Source of the DNA: Lacustribacter sp964460315 | GTDB lineage: Bacteria > Pseudomonadota > Gammaproteobacteria > Burkholderiales > Burkholderiaceae_A | DNA: 35,481 nt | Assembly (NCBI GenBank): GCA_964460315.1 | Contig: CAYWPQ010000015.1 | Span: 1-35,481, forward strand | Reading direction: 5' to 3' | Part shown: positions 15,114 to 23,250 of the stretch, in pieces | How the letters are laid out: every line of letters begins with the position of its first letter | Position numbering within the stretch: the stretch's first letter is position 1 | Notes under the pieces: generated by a model | What the model was told of the DNA's origin: nothing | Seen by the model: only the letters and a program-made list of their open reading frames with translations | Databases searched by the model: none | Position numbers and translations under genes: made by a program

Positions 15114-16168
15114 TGAACCTTTCAAGAACCTCTTTGATCGCCGCAATTGTTGCCGTCTCGGCGCTGCTTGCTGGCTGTGAGCGCCCACCCATCGAAACGG
15201 TGCAGACCGGCTTTCGTGGCACCGGCATGGAACTGGTCTATAACCCTCGCACATTGGATGCCGAGGCAGCCCTTCACAAGGCGCCTGACGCACTCGAGCC
15301 CGCTGACAAGAGCGGACCGAAGGCACGCCAGGTCTATCAGAATGTGAAAGTTCTGGGTGACTTAAGCGTGGGTGAATTCACCCGTACCATGGTGGCCATG
15401 ACGCAGTGGGTTGCCCCTGAACAGGGCTGTGCTTACTGCCATAACGTGGCCAACTTTGCGGATGATTCTCTCTACACCAAGGTGGTTGCGCGTCGAATGA
15501 CTCAGATGACCCAACATCTGAACGCCGCATGGAAAAACCACGTGGCCGATACCGGCGTGACCTGCTACACCTGTCACCGAGGCCAGCCCGTGCCCCAGCA
15601 GGTTTGGTTTGCACCCAACGACGCCAAGCTCGCCAAAGGGCTTCTTGGTCAGCGCAACGGACAGAACGAACCCGCCGTGTCCGTGGGCATGAGTTCCTTG
15701 CCCAACGATCCGTTCTCGGCTTATTTCCAAGGTGACCAGCGTATTCGTCAGATTGCTCAGACGGCGCTTCCCCAGGGAATCAATAGCAATGGCTCCAGCA
15801 CCCAGATGACCGAATCAACCTATGGACTGATGATCCACATGTCCAAAGGCCTTGGTGTGAACTGCTCGTTTTGCCATAACTCACGTAATTTCTCGGATTG
15901 GGAGCAAAGCCCACCCCAGCGCGTGACGGCATATCACGGCATTCGCATGGTTCGAGAGCTGAACAATGAGTTCATTGACCCACTGCAGCCTGTGTTCCCG
16001 GCGAACCGTTTGGGGCCCAAGGGTGATGTTGCGAAGATCAACTGCGCAACCTGCCACCTCGGTGCCTATAAACCGCTCTATGGCGAATCCATGGCGAAGA
16101 ACCATCCCGAACTTCAAGGCCCTGTGGCCAGGTTGATGAAGGCTGCTGGCGGCTCAGTTCCCAAGTAG
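15113..16168 (+). CDS. pufC: Tetraheme reaction-centre cytochrome c subunit (PufC)
   Basis: A 351-residue periplasmic cytochrome that donates electrons to the photo-oxidised special pair. It has a lipoprotein signal peptide with lipobox LLAGC, placing the lipid-anchored Cys at residue 22. Four haem-binding motifs are present: CAYCH (106-110), CYTCH (151-155), CSFCH (251-255) and CATCH (311-315). Methionines in TRTMVAM, ARRMTQM, GLMIHM and GIRMV are the likely sixth ligands. It is the last gene of the puf operon, coupled to pufM by TAATG and followed by a strong terminator. Confidence 0.97.
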   Translation: MNLSRTSLIAAIVAVSALLAGCERPPIETVQTGFRGTGMELVYNPRTLDAEAALHKAPDALEPADKSGPKARQVYQNVKVLGDLSVGEFTRTMVAMTQWVAPEQGCAYCHNVANFADDSLYTKVVARRMTQMTQHLNAAWKNHVADTGVTCYTCHRGQPVPQQVWFAPNDAKLAKGLLGQRNGQNEPAVSVGMSSLPNDPFSAYFQGDQRIRQIAQTALPQGINSNGSSTQMTESTYGLMIHMSKGLGVNCSFCHNSRNFSDWEQSPPQRVTAYHGIRMVRELNNEFIDPLQPVFPANRLGPKGDVAKINCATCHLGAYKPLYGESMAKNHPELQGPVARLMKAAGGSVPK

Positions 16169-16218
16169 ACCGATCTCCCACGAACGGACGTCCCCCCGTC
16201 CTCACCACGTGGAGCTAA

Positions 16219-16253
16219 CGCCCAAAGGATCCCCCCTTTGGGCGTTTTTTTTT
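16219..16253 (+). terminator. Rho-independent terminator of the puf operon
   Basis: CGCCCAAAGG (16219-16228) and CCTTTGGGCG (16235-16244) form a perfect 10-bp stem with a six-base loop, followed directly by nine T residues. It lies 50 bp after the pufC stop and marks the end of the crtE-to-pufC transcription unit. Confidence 0.93.
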
Positions 16254-16304
16254 CGATGAATTGACGGCTGTGTTATCGCCTGCTTCACCGCATGATTTCA
16301 TCGC

Positions 16305-16346
16305 TTGATATGCATCAACCTTAGCACTGCATCGCTTTGGGATACT
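16305..16346 (+). promoter_or_regulatory. FNR/Anr box and class-II-type promoter of hemN
   Basis: TTGATATGCATCAA (16305-16318) is a perfect dyad matching the FNR consensus TTGAT-N4-ATCAA. A GATACT at 16341-16346 is a reasonable -10. Transcription starting about seven bases after it (near 16353) would put the FNR dyad centre at about -41.5, exactly the class II activating position. No good -35 is needed or seen. This predicts low-oxygen induction of hemN by an FNR-family activator. Confidence 0.78.
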
Positions 16347-16377
16347 CGCTCTCAGACCATTGCAAGGACGATGACCC

Positions 16378-17772
16378 ATGACCACCATTGAAAGCTTCGG
16401 CGTGGATGAGGCGCTGATTCGCCGGTTCGATAAACCCGGCCCCCGTTACACATCCTACCCAACCGCCGATCGATTCCATCTTGGATTCGATGCCAAGACC
16501 CATGCCAAATGGCTTGACCACCGTGACCGTATCGAGCAAGACAAACCGCTCTCGCTCTATGTTCATCTTCCGTTCTGTGCGTCCATCTGCTATTACTGCG
16601 CCTGCAACAAGGTCATCACCAAAGACCACAGCAAATCCGCCAAATACCTGGACTATCTTGAAAAAGAGATTGCGCTTCAAACCTCGTATCTGCCGAACAG
16701 TCGGCGGGTCACCCAGATGCATTTTGGCGGCGGCACACCCACCTTCCTGAATGCCGCCGAGCTTTCACGACTGATGCGGATGCTGCGGGAGAGTTTTGAT
16801 TTTGCAGACGACGGTGAGTACGCCATTGAGATCGACCCGCGCAGCGCCGATGAGAAAACCATTCATCTCCTGGCCGATCTTGGCTTTAACCGGATGAGCA
16901 TTGGTGTGCAAGATTTCGACCCCGAGGTGCAAAAGGCGGTGCACCGTATTCAGCCCGCCGAGATGACCATGGCCACACTGGCCACCGCCCGAGCCTGCGG
17001 TTTTCAGTCGGTCAATCTGGACCTGATCTATGGCCTACCCAGGCAGACGACCCATGGCTTTCAGGCCACGCTTGATCGAGTGCTGGAGGCTTCGCCAGAC
17101 CGCATTGCACTCTACAGCTATGCCCACCTTCCAGAGCGGTTCAAGCCGCAGCGTCGCATCCACCTGGAGGACATGCCCTCGGCTGAGGCCAAGCTTGAAA
17201 TCATGTTGATGGCGATTAACCGACTTCTGGACGAGGGTTATCAGTACATTGGGATGGATCACTTCGCTCGTGAAGACGACGAATTGGCGATGGCTCAGCG
17301 CAACGGCAGTCTGCATCGAAATTTTCAGGGCTACACCACCCAGGCCGATTGCGATCTTCTTGCTCTTGGTGTGTCGTCCATCAGCAAAATTGGCGCTTCA
17401 TTTAGCCAAAACATGAAAACCCTGGAAGAATATTACGAAGCACTGGATCGGGGTGTCTTACCCATCACCCGTGGTTTCGAGCTGAACGCAGACGATCTCA
17501 TTCGACGCGATGTCATCATGGACCTGATGTGTCAGGGCAGTCTGTCCATGAAGACCATTGAAGACACACACGGCATTCAATTCGAGACCTACTTCGGTGC
17601 GGAGATTGATCAGCTTAAGACCCAATTTGTTCCCGAAGACATTGTGGAGATCGCGGATCGCCGGATCATCATTCCCCCCAAAGGCCGGTTTTTCCTTCGT
17701 GGCATTGCCATGGTTTTTGATCAGTACTTCCAATCGCAGATCAACCCCAATCGCTTTTCGAAGCTGATTTGA
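16378..17772 (+). CDS. hemN: Oxygen-independent coproporphyrinogen III dehydrogenase (HemN)
   Basis: A 464-residue radical-SAM enzyme that decarboxylates two propionates of coproporphyrinogen III without oxygen, supplying protoporphyrinogen for haem and bacteriochlorophyll. It has the HemN opening GPRYTSYPTADRFH and the cluster motif CxxxCxxC (Cys67, Cys71, Cys74, plus Cys76). FGGGTPTFL and the C-terminal HemN domain (RRDVIMDLMCQG) follow. The N-terminal trip-wire and CxC separate it from HemW. The start ATG has AAGGA ten bases upstream. It stands alone between the puf terminator and the convergent liv operon, with its own FNR-type promoter. Confidence 0.95.
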   Translation: MTTIESFGVDEALIRRFDKPGPRYTSYPTADRFHLGFDAKTHAKWLDHRDRIEQDKPLSLYVHLPFCASICYYCACNKVITKDHSKSAKYLDYLEKEIALQTSYLPNSRRVTQMHFGGGTPTFLNAAELSRLMRMLRESFDFADDGEYAIEIDPRSADEKTIHLLADLGFNRMSIGVQDFDPEVQKAVHRIQPAEMTMATLATARACGFQSVNLDLIYGLPRQTTHGFQATLDRVLEASPDRIALYSYAHLPERFKPQRRIHLEDMPSAEAKLEIMLMAINRLLDEGYQYIGMDHFAREDDELAMAQRNGSLHRNFQGYTTQADCDLLALGVSSISKIGASFSQNMKTLEEYYEALDRGVLPITRGFELNADDLIRRDVIMDLMCQGSLSMKTIEDTHGIQFETYFGAEIDQLKTQFVPEDIVEIADRRIIIPPKGRFFLRGIAMVFDQYFQSQINPNRFSKLI

Positions 17773-17787
17773 TTGCGTAGCGAAGCT

Positions 17788-18594
17788 TTAGGCCGTTTCG
17801 CCCAGATAGGCAGCTTTCACGGCCGGGTTTTGAAGAAGCTCTTGGGCGGGTGCACTGAGGGTGATCATGCCGGAGTCCATCACATAACCCCGATGGGCCG
17901 ACTGCAGGGCGAGGCGCGCGTTTTGCTCGACCAACAGAATGGTCACACCGGATTCCGAAACGCTTCGAATGACATCGAAGATTCTCTCCACCATGACGGG
18001 TGATAAGCCCATGGATGGTTCATCGAGCAACAACACCTGTGGCTCAGCCATCAAGGCCCGAGCCATGGCCAGCATCTGCTGTTCCCCACCCGAAAGGGTG
18101 CCCGCCAGCTGATGCAGCCGTTCCTTTAATCGAGGAAAAAGCTGAAGCTGAGCATCGACGGCATCGGTCTCGCTCATCGTGGCAACACGACGAGTTGCCA
18201 TGCGGCGATCGGGAGCGTTCGAAGATTGACGCTCTGGCCCAGACACGACTGGCTTTCCCAGGCAGTAACGTCCCATCCGAAGATTCTCAAGAATCGACAT
18301 TCGGGCGAACACACCGCGACCCTCTGGAACCATCACCAGTCCACGTCCAGCCATCTCATGGGCTGGGCAGCGGGTGATGTCTTGCCCGTGAAGCATGATC
18401 TGCCCTTCGGCCGCCGGCACAAGACCCGTGACAGCCTTTAGCGTCGTTGTCTTTCCTGCGCCGTTGGCGCCAATCAGACTGACCAGTTCGCCGGGCTGAA
18501 CGCTAAGGCTCACGCCCTTCACAGCCTGAATACCACCATAGCGGACCTTGACCGATTGAAGCTCAAGGGCGGCCGGCTTGGTCGGGCTAGGCAT
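17788..18594 (-). CDS. livF: Branched-chain amino-acid-type ABC transporter ATPase (LivF)
   Basis: A 268-residue ABC ATPase of the HAAT (branched-chain/hydrophobic amino acid) uptake family. Walker A is GANGAGKT, signature LSGGEQQ, Walker B VLLLDEPSMGLSP and the switch His is replaced by LLVEQN, normal for LivF. The ATG at 18594 was chosen because it overlaps livG by eight bases and gives the normal N-terminus. An upstream in-frame ATG at 18627 lies within livG. A stretch near residues 110-145 (CLGKPVVSGPERQSS...) is about 30 residues longer than in typical LivF (about 235 aa). It is the last gene of the leftward liv operon and converges on hemN with a 15-bp gap. Confidence 0.93.
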   Translation of the reverse strand: MPSPTKPAALELQSVKVRYGGIQAVKGVSLSVQPGELVSLIGANGAGKTTTLKAVTGLVPAAEGQIMLHGQDITRCPAHEMAGRGLVMVPEGRGVFARMSILENLRMGRYCLGKPVVSGPERQSSNAPDRRMATRRVATMSETDAVDAQLQLFPRLKERLHQLAGTLSGGEQQMLAMARALMAEPQVLLLDEPSMGLSPVMVERIFDVIRSVSESGVTILLVEQNARLALQSAHRGYVMDSGMITLSAPAQELLQNPAVKAAYLGETA

Positions 18595-19375
18595 GGTGTG
18601 TTGCCCCCGTTCCCAGGTAGGCCTCAATGACCGCGGGATGTCGCTGCACCTCGGCAGGCTGACCTTCCGCGATCACGCGGCCGTAATCAAGCACGGTGAC
18701 CCGGTCGCAAAGACCCATCACAAGTTTCACATCATGTTCGATGATCAAGATGGTCTTGCCACTTCGGCGAATGGTGTCCAGCGTGTCGCGAAGGGCATTT
18801 TTTTCCGTGGCGTTCATCCCAGCGGCGGGCTCATCTAGGGCAAGTAGCTTAGGTTCCGTGGCCAGGGCCCGCGCAATTTCAAGGCGGCGCTGATCTCCAT
18901 AAGACAGCGTCTTGGCGATGCCATCCGCAAGATGCTCAATGCCAAGCTCTTGCAAAAGCCCCAGGGCATCGCTTCGAATCGACTGTTCGCTCTGACGAAA
19001 CTGGGGTGTTCTTAAAATGGCGCCCAACACCCCGCGATGAAAACCATGGGTTCGCAGATGGCGACCCACCATCACGTTTTCCAAGGCGGTCATTTCCGGG
19101 AAGAGTCGAATGTTCTGAAAGGTTCGGGCGATGCCCGCTTCGACCACGCGGTGAACGTCCGTGGGCCGATAGGGAAGACCATTGATTTCGAATCGTCCGC
19201 CATCGGGGGCATAGAGCCCCGTGATGACATTAAAGAAGGTGGTCTTGCCTGCGCCGTTGGGCCCAATCAGGCCGTAGATCTGCCCCGGCAGGATGTCCAG
19301 ACTGACGTCGTCAAGCGCCGTGAGGCCACCAAAGACTTTTCGCGCATGGGCCACGCGAAGCAAAGGCGTGGTCAT
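18587..19375 (-). CDS. livG: Branched-chain amino-acid-type ABC transporter ATPase (LivG)
   Basis: A 262-residue ATPase that pairs with LivF. Walker A is GPNGAGKT, signature LSYGDQRRLEIARAL (the LivG form), Walker B LLALDEPAAGMN and switch IIEHDVKLVMGLCDRVTVLDYG. Length is normal. The ATG overlaps the livM stop (ATGA) and the 3' end overlaps livF, so the operon is tightly coupled. Confidence 0.95.
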   Translation of the reverse strand: MTTPLLRVAHARKVFGGLTALDDVSLDILPGQIYGLIGPNGAGKTTFFNVITGLYAPDGGRFEINGLPYRPTDVHRVVEAGIARTFQNIRLFPEMTALENVMVGRHLRTHGFHRGVLGAILRTPQFRQSEQSIRSDALGLLQELGIEHLADGIAKTLSYGDQRRLEIARALATEPKLLALDEPAAGMNATEKNALRDTLDTIRRSGKTILIIEHDVKLVMGLCDRVTVLDYGRVIAEGQPAEVQRHPAVIEAYLGTGATHHA

Positions 19376-20466
19376 TGGGGCCTCCTTGCCGACAGAAGCC
19401 CCATGGGCCGATACAGCATGATGACCACCATGGCCAGGCCAAAAAGCAGCATGCGCAACGCCTCGGGTGCGATAAGTTCCGTGCCAAAGAGGGTTTCCTG
19501 GATGGGCCTGGCAATGTATCGAAGAATCTCAGGAATGGCATAGAGCAAGATGGCGCCAAGAACCACGCCGGGCACATAGCCAATGCCGCCAAGAACCACC
19601 ATCGCCACAATCACAATACTTTCCATCAGCACGAAACTCTCGGGTGAGACAAAGCCCTGAAACGCCGAGAACATCGCGCCGGACACGCCGCCAAAAGAGG
19701 CGCCCATGGCAAAGGCAAGAAGCTTGACGTTGCGAGTGTTGATGCCCATGGCTTTGGCGGCGATTTCGTCTTCACGGATGGCAATCCATGCACGTCCAAT
19801 GCGGGAGTCCTGCAGTCGAATCGAAATCAGAATGACCGCGAGGGTCAGCAAAAGGAAAAGGTAGTAATAGAGCTGCACCGAGGGCATCGTGATGCCAAAG
19901 AGCTCAAAAGATCGACCGAAATTCACCGGGCCAATGGTGATGGGGTCGATATTGCTCACCCCCTGGGGGCCATTGGTCAGGTTAATGGGTGCGTTGAGAT
20001 TATTCAGAAAGATGCGAATGATTTCCCCAAATCCAAGGGTGACGATGGCCAGGTAGTCACCCCGAAGACGAAGTGTGGGCGAACCCAGCAGCACGCCAAA
20101 GATTCCCGCAATCAGCGCCGACAATGGAATGACGAGCCAGATGGAGCTGTGCAGGCCATTGGGAAATGTCTGACGGATCCACTCAAACTGCTCAAATAAA
20201 TGGGGTGAGGCCAAAAGCGCATAGAGGTAGGCGCCCACGGCGTAAAACGCAATGTAGCCAAGATCCAGCAGGCCCGCATAGCCCACCACAATATTGAGGC
20301 CTAGCGCCAGCATGATGTAGAGCAGTGCAAACGCCAGCATGCGAATCCATGCATTCCCTGCAAGCCCTGCGACAAAAGGCAGGGCGATCAAGGCCAGGCC
20401 GATGGCCAGCACGGCCAGGATGGCATTGCGGCGAGATAGACGAATTCGAAGGTTGGTCAGTGACAT
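19372..20466 (-). CDS. livM: Branched-chain amino-acid-type ABC permease (LivM)
   Basis: A 364-residue polytopic permease with about nine to ten membrane segments. It has the LivM landmarks ALGLNIVVGYAGLLDLGYIAFYAVGAYLYALL and the EAA-like loop GRAWIAIREDEIAAKAMGINTRNVKLLAFA, which contacts the ATPases. The C-terminal part ends in VVIMLYRPMGLL. It forms the membrane channel with LivH. It lies three bases after livH and overlaps livG by four. Confidence 0.95.
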   Translation of the reverse strand: MSLTNLRIRLSRRNAILAVLAIGLALIALPFVAGLAGNAWIRMLAFALLYIMLALGLNIVVGYAGLLDLGYIAFYAVGAYLYALLASPHLFEQFEWIRQTFPNGLHSSIWLVIPLSALIAGIFGVLLGSPTLRLRGDYLAIVTLGFGEIIRIFLNNLNAPINLTNGPQGVSNIDPITIGPVNFGRSFELFGITMPSVQLYYYLFLLLTLAVILISIRLQDSRIGRAWIAIREDEIAAKAMGINTRNVKLLAFAMGASFGGVSGAMFSAFQGFVSPESFVLMESIVIVAMVVLGGIGYVPGVVLGAILLYAIPEILRYIARPIQETLFGTELIAPEALRMLLFGLAMVVIMLYRPMGLLSARRPQ

Positions 20467-20469
20467 ACC

Positions 20470-21399
20470 TTAGGCCCTGTCGGACACGCGTTCGCCAAGC
20501 AGGCCCGACGGCCGAAAGACCAGCACAAGAATCAGCACGGCGAAGGCAAAAATATCTTGATAGTGGCTGCCAAGAAATCCACCGGTCAGGTCACCAATGT
20601 AGCCCGCGCCAAGGCTTTCGATGATGCCAAGCAAGAGGCCTCCTGCGACCGCACCCGCGAGATTGCCGATGCCACCAAGCACCGCCGCAGTGAATGCCTT
20701 TAAGCCCAGCATGAAGCCCATGGTGAAGTGTGCAATGTTGTAGTTCATGGCCACCAACACACCCGCGATGGCGGCGAGCGCAGCACCCATCATGAAGGTG
20801 GCGGAAATGATCTGATCCGGATTCACGCCCATCAGGCTTGCGATTTTTGGGTTCTCGGACACCGCTCGCATGGCACGTCCAAGGCGGGTTCGATGAATCA
20901 GTAGCAAAAGCCCGATCATCGATACCGAGGCCACGACCAAGATCAGGATCTGTTTGGGAGCCAGCAGCGCGCCGCCAATCTCGAAGGCCTGGGTTGGCAG
21001 GAGATCAGGGAAGACTCGTGGATTGGGCGACCAGATGATCATGGCGAGCGTCTGCAGAACAATCGACACACCGATGGCGGTGATCAGCGGCGCGAGGCGC
21101 GGCGAATTTCTTAAAGGCCGGTAGGCAATGCGTTCAATGGTTGCCGAAAGCAGCATGCAAACAGGAATTGCAACAAGCGTGGCAATCAGTAGCTGAACCA
21201 CCATGGGTAGATTGGGAGCAATCACGCCCAAAAGACTCAAGACGGTTAGTGCCACCATGGCACCAATCATCAGCACCTCGCCATGGGCGAAATTAATCAG
21301 CTGCAAAATTCCATAGACCATGGTGTAGCCAAGTGCCACAAGGGCATAGACGCTGCCCAGCACAAGACCATTGATGATTTGTTGAATCAGGGTGTCCAT
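20470..21399 (-). CDS. livH: Branched-chain amino-acid-type ABC permease (LivH)
   Basis: A 309-residue permease beginning MDTLIQQIINGLVLGSVYALVALGYTMVYGILQLINFAHGEV, the standard LivH opening. A cytoplasmic coupling loop (RTRLGRAMRAVSENPKIASLMGVN) is visible, with about eight membrane segments. It follows the binding-protein gene after a 73-bp gap that contains a hairpin, a common arrangement that lets the binding protein be made in excess. Confidence 0.95.
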   Translation of the reverse strand: MDTLIQQIINGLVLGSVYALVALGYTMVYGILQLINFAHGEVLMIGAMVALTVLSLLGVIAPNLPMVVQLLIATLVAIPVCMLLSATIERIAYRPLRNSPRLAPLITAIGVSIVLQTLAMIIWSPNPRVFPDLLPTQAFEIGGALLAPKQILILVVASVSMIGLLLLIHRTRLGRAMRAVSENPKIASLMGVNPDQIISATFMMGAALAAIAGVLVAMNYNIAHFTMGFMLGLKAFTAAVLGGIGNLAGAVAGGLLLGIIESLGAGYIGDLTGGFLGSHYQDIFAFAVLILVLVFRPSGLLGERVSDRA

Positions 21400-21418
21400 C
21401 GCGAACCCTTCAAGACAC

Positions 21419-21449
21419 GATGGGCTGGCCCTGCAGCGACCAGCCCATC
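21419..21449 (-). other. Intercistronic hairpin between livK and livH
   Basis: GATGGGCTGG and CCAGCCCATC form a perfect 10-bp stem with an 11-base loop, 24 bases after the binding-protein stop. On the leftward strand no T-run follows, so it is more likely an mRNA-stabilising or partial-attenuation element than a full terminator. Confidence 0.6.
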
Positions 21450-21472
21450 ATGAGAGGTAGAAAGCCCGAGGA

Positions 21473-22639
21473 TTACTGAATCACTTTGACAAGCTCGCGC
21501 TTGCCGCCGCGGTAGGTGTAAAGAGTGAGCGTGCCACCCTTGATGTCACCCTTGTCATCAAAAGCGATGGGGCCTGTCACACCTTCGTATTGAATCTTGG
21601 CGAGCTCAGGCAGATATTTTTTCGGGTCTGTGGAATTGGCTTTTTTCATCGCCTCAACCATGACCATGGTCGCGTCATAGACATAAGGTGCGTAGAGCTT
21701 CACCTCTTCGCCAGTTTCTTGCTTGAAGCGAGCACGAAAATCAGCAAGTTTCTGCTCGTAGGCACCGGTGACACCGCCTGCTTCGGCACAGAAGATCTTG
21801 TTGTTGCCAAGGGCTTTATCGGCCAGCTTGGGAAGCTCGCTGGTGCACAGGCCATCGCCGCCCATGAACTTGGCGTTGATCTTGAGCTGATCCATTTGGC
21901 GGAGCATGGGGCCTGCAACTGCATCCATACCGCCAAAGAAGACGACATCTGGCTTTTTGGCACGAATGGCGGTGAGGATGGACATGAAGTCGGTGGACTT
22001 GTCCGTGGTGAACTGGCGGTCGACAATCTTGCCGCCCACCGATTCAACACCCTTGACGAACTCATCGGCGACACCCTGGCCATAGGCCGTGCGGTCATCG
22101 ATCACGGCGATGCTCTTGCCTTTCAGGTCTTGCACGGCATAACGACCCAGCGTACCGCCGAGCTGAGCATCATTGGCCACCACGCGGAAGGTGGTTTTGA
22201 AGCCTTGCAGGGTGTACTTGGGGTTCGTGGCCGAGGGGGAAATCTGTGGAATTCCTGCGTCGCTGTAAAGCTTGGATGCAGGAATGGTGGTGCCCGAATT
22301 GAGGTGACCAATCACGCCTGCAACCTTCGCGTCGACCAGTTTCTGAGCGGCGGCCGTGCCCTGTTTGGGGTCGGCGCCATCGTCTTCTGAAATCAGGGTG
22401 AAGGTGACCGGCTTGCCATTGATGGTGATGCCAGCCTTGTTGATGTCAGCAATGGCCAGCTTGGCACCGGCTTCATTGTCCTTACCCAGGTGGGCCTGGT
22501 TGCCGGTCATGGGGGCGACATGCCCGATCTTGATCGTGGAATCTTGTGAGGAACAGCCAGCCAAGCCCAGCGCAACAGCCGCTAAGCCCAGGAAGAGGGC
22601 CTTTTTATGGGCAAACGTCTTTTCGGGAATGTCGGACAT
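21473..22639 (-). CDS. Branched-chain amino-acid-type substrate-binding lipoprotein (LivK-like)
   Basis: A 388-residue periplasmic type-I binding protein (Leu/Ile/Val-binding family). The N-terminal signal has lipobox LGLAGC, so it is probably a membrane-anchored lipoprotein. IKIGHVAPMTG, GVIGHLNSGTTIPASKLY and QISPSATNP are hallmark segments of ligand-binding lobe I. The ATG at 22639 is preceded by GGAG six bases upstream. Longer starts at 22651 and 22681 lack a ribosome site. It heads the liv operon. The ligand cannot be told from sequence: leucine-type amino acids, amides or aromatic acids are all possible in this family. Confidence 0.93.
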   Translation of the reverse strand: MSDIPEKTFAHKKALFLGLAAVALGLAGCSSQDSTIKIGHVAPMTGNQAHLGKDNEAGAKLAIADINKAGITINGKPVTFTLISEDDGADPKQGTAAAQKLVDAKVAGVIGHLNSGTTIPASKLYSDAGIPQISPSATNPKYTLQGFKTTFRVVANDAQLGGTLGRYAVQDLKGKSIAVIDDRTAYGQGVADEFVKGVESVGGKIVDRQFTTDKSTDFMSILTAIRAKKPDVVFFGGMDAVAGPMLRQMDQLKINAKFMGGDGLCTSELPKLADKALGNNKIFCAEAGGVTGAYEQKLADFRARFKQETGEEVKLYAPYVYDATMVMVEAMKKANSTDPKKYLPELAKIQYEGVTGPIAFDDKGDIKGGTLTLYTYRGGKRELVKVIQ

Positions 22640-22743
22640 GCGAGTCTCCATGGTGAGGGGTGATGTGGGTTGCAACACCAATTAGTTTACGGATTTCCTG
22701 CGCTTTTGCGCAGTGCAAACCCAAACTCACCTAAACTTTGGAC

Positions 22744-23244
22744 ATGAACTCAAATTCTCGCTTTTCCATGAGTCTGCTCAAGCAGATGGTCGTCGCTGTG
22801 GTCTGGATATCGGCGGTCTCGGCCCTTGGCCAGTCCCTCACCGATCTTGGGCCTTGGTATCAGGGGCTGAAACAGCCCGAATGGAAGCCGCCGGACTGGG
22901 CCTTCGGCGTGATCTGGACGAGCATTTTTGTCTTGATTGCGGTGGCCAGTGTCTGGGCCTGGCGATGCGCCAAGACGGTTGCGGATCGGGCTCAGTTATT
23001 GGCGGTGTTCACCTTAAACAGCATGCTGCATGTTCTTTGGAGCATGCTGTTTTTTACGGTGAAGCGCCCCGACTGGGCCATGATTGAACTGGTCTTTCTC
23101 TGGCTTTCAATTGCCGCCATGATGGTGCTGTTCTGGCGACTTTCGCGAGTCGCGAGCCTGCTGCTTTTGCCCTACATCACCTGGGTAACGATTGCTGGAT
23201 TTTTGAACTACGCCAATATTCAGCTCAACGGCCCCTTCACCTAG
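22744..23244 (+). CDS. tspO: TspO/MBR-family membrane protein
   Basis: A 166-residue five-span protein of the TspO/translocator family, which binds porphyrins and, in Rhodobacter, negatively modulates photosynthesis-gene expression. It shows the family segment PWYQGLKQPEWKPPDWAFGVIWT, a central NSMLHVLWSMLFF and the final PYITWVTIAGFLNYANIQLN. The ATG at 22744 is the natural start. A TTG two codons earlier is possible. It is divergent from livK across about 100 bp and converges on bchP with a six-base gap. The photosynthesis neighbourhood agrees with a tetrapyrrole-linked role. Confidence 0.9.
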   Translation: MNSNSRFSMSLLKQMVVAVVWISAVSALGQSLTDLGPWYQGLKQPEWKPPDWAFGVIWTSIFVLIAVASVWAWRCAKTVADRAQLLAVFTLNSMLHVLWSMLFFTVKRPDWAMIELVFLWLSIAAMMVLFWRLSRVASLLLLPYITWVTIAGFLNYANIQLNGPFT

Positions 23245-23250
23245 AGCCCA

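Noticed and set aside
21590..22390. A 266-codon open frame on the plus strand
   Set aside because: It is antisense to the LivK-like binding protein, which has a full set of family motifs.
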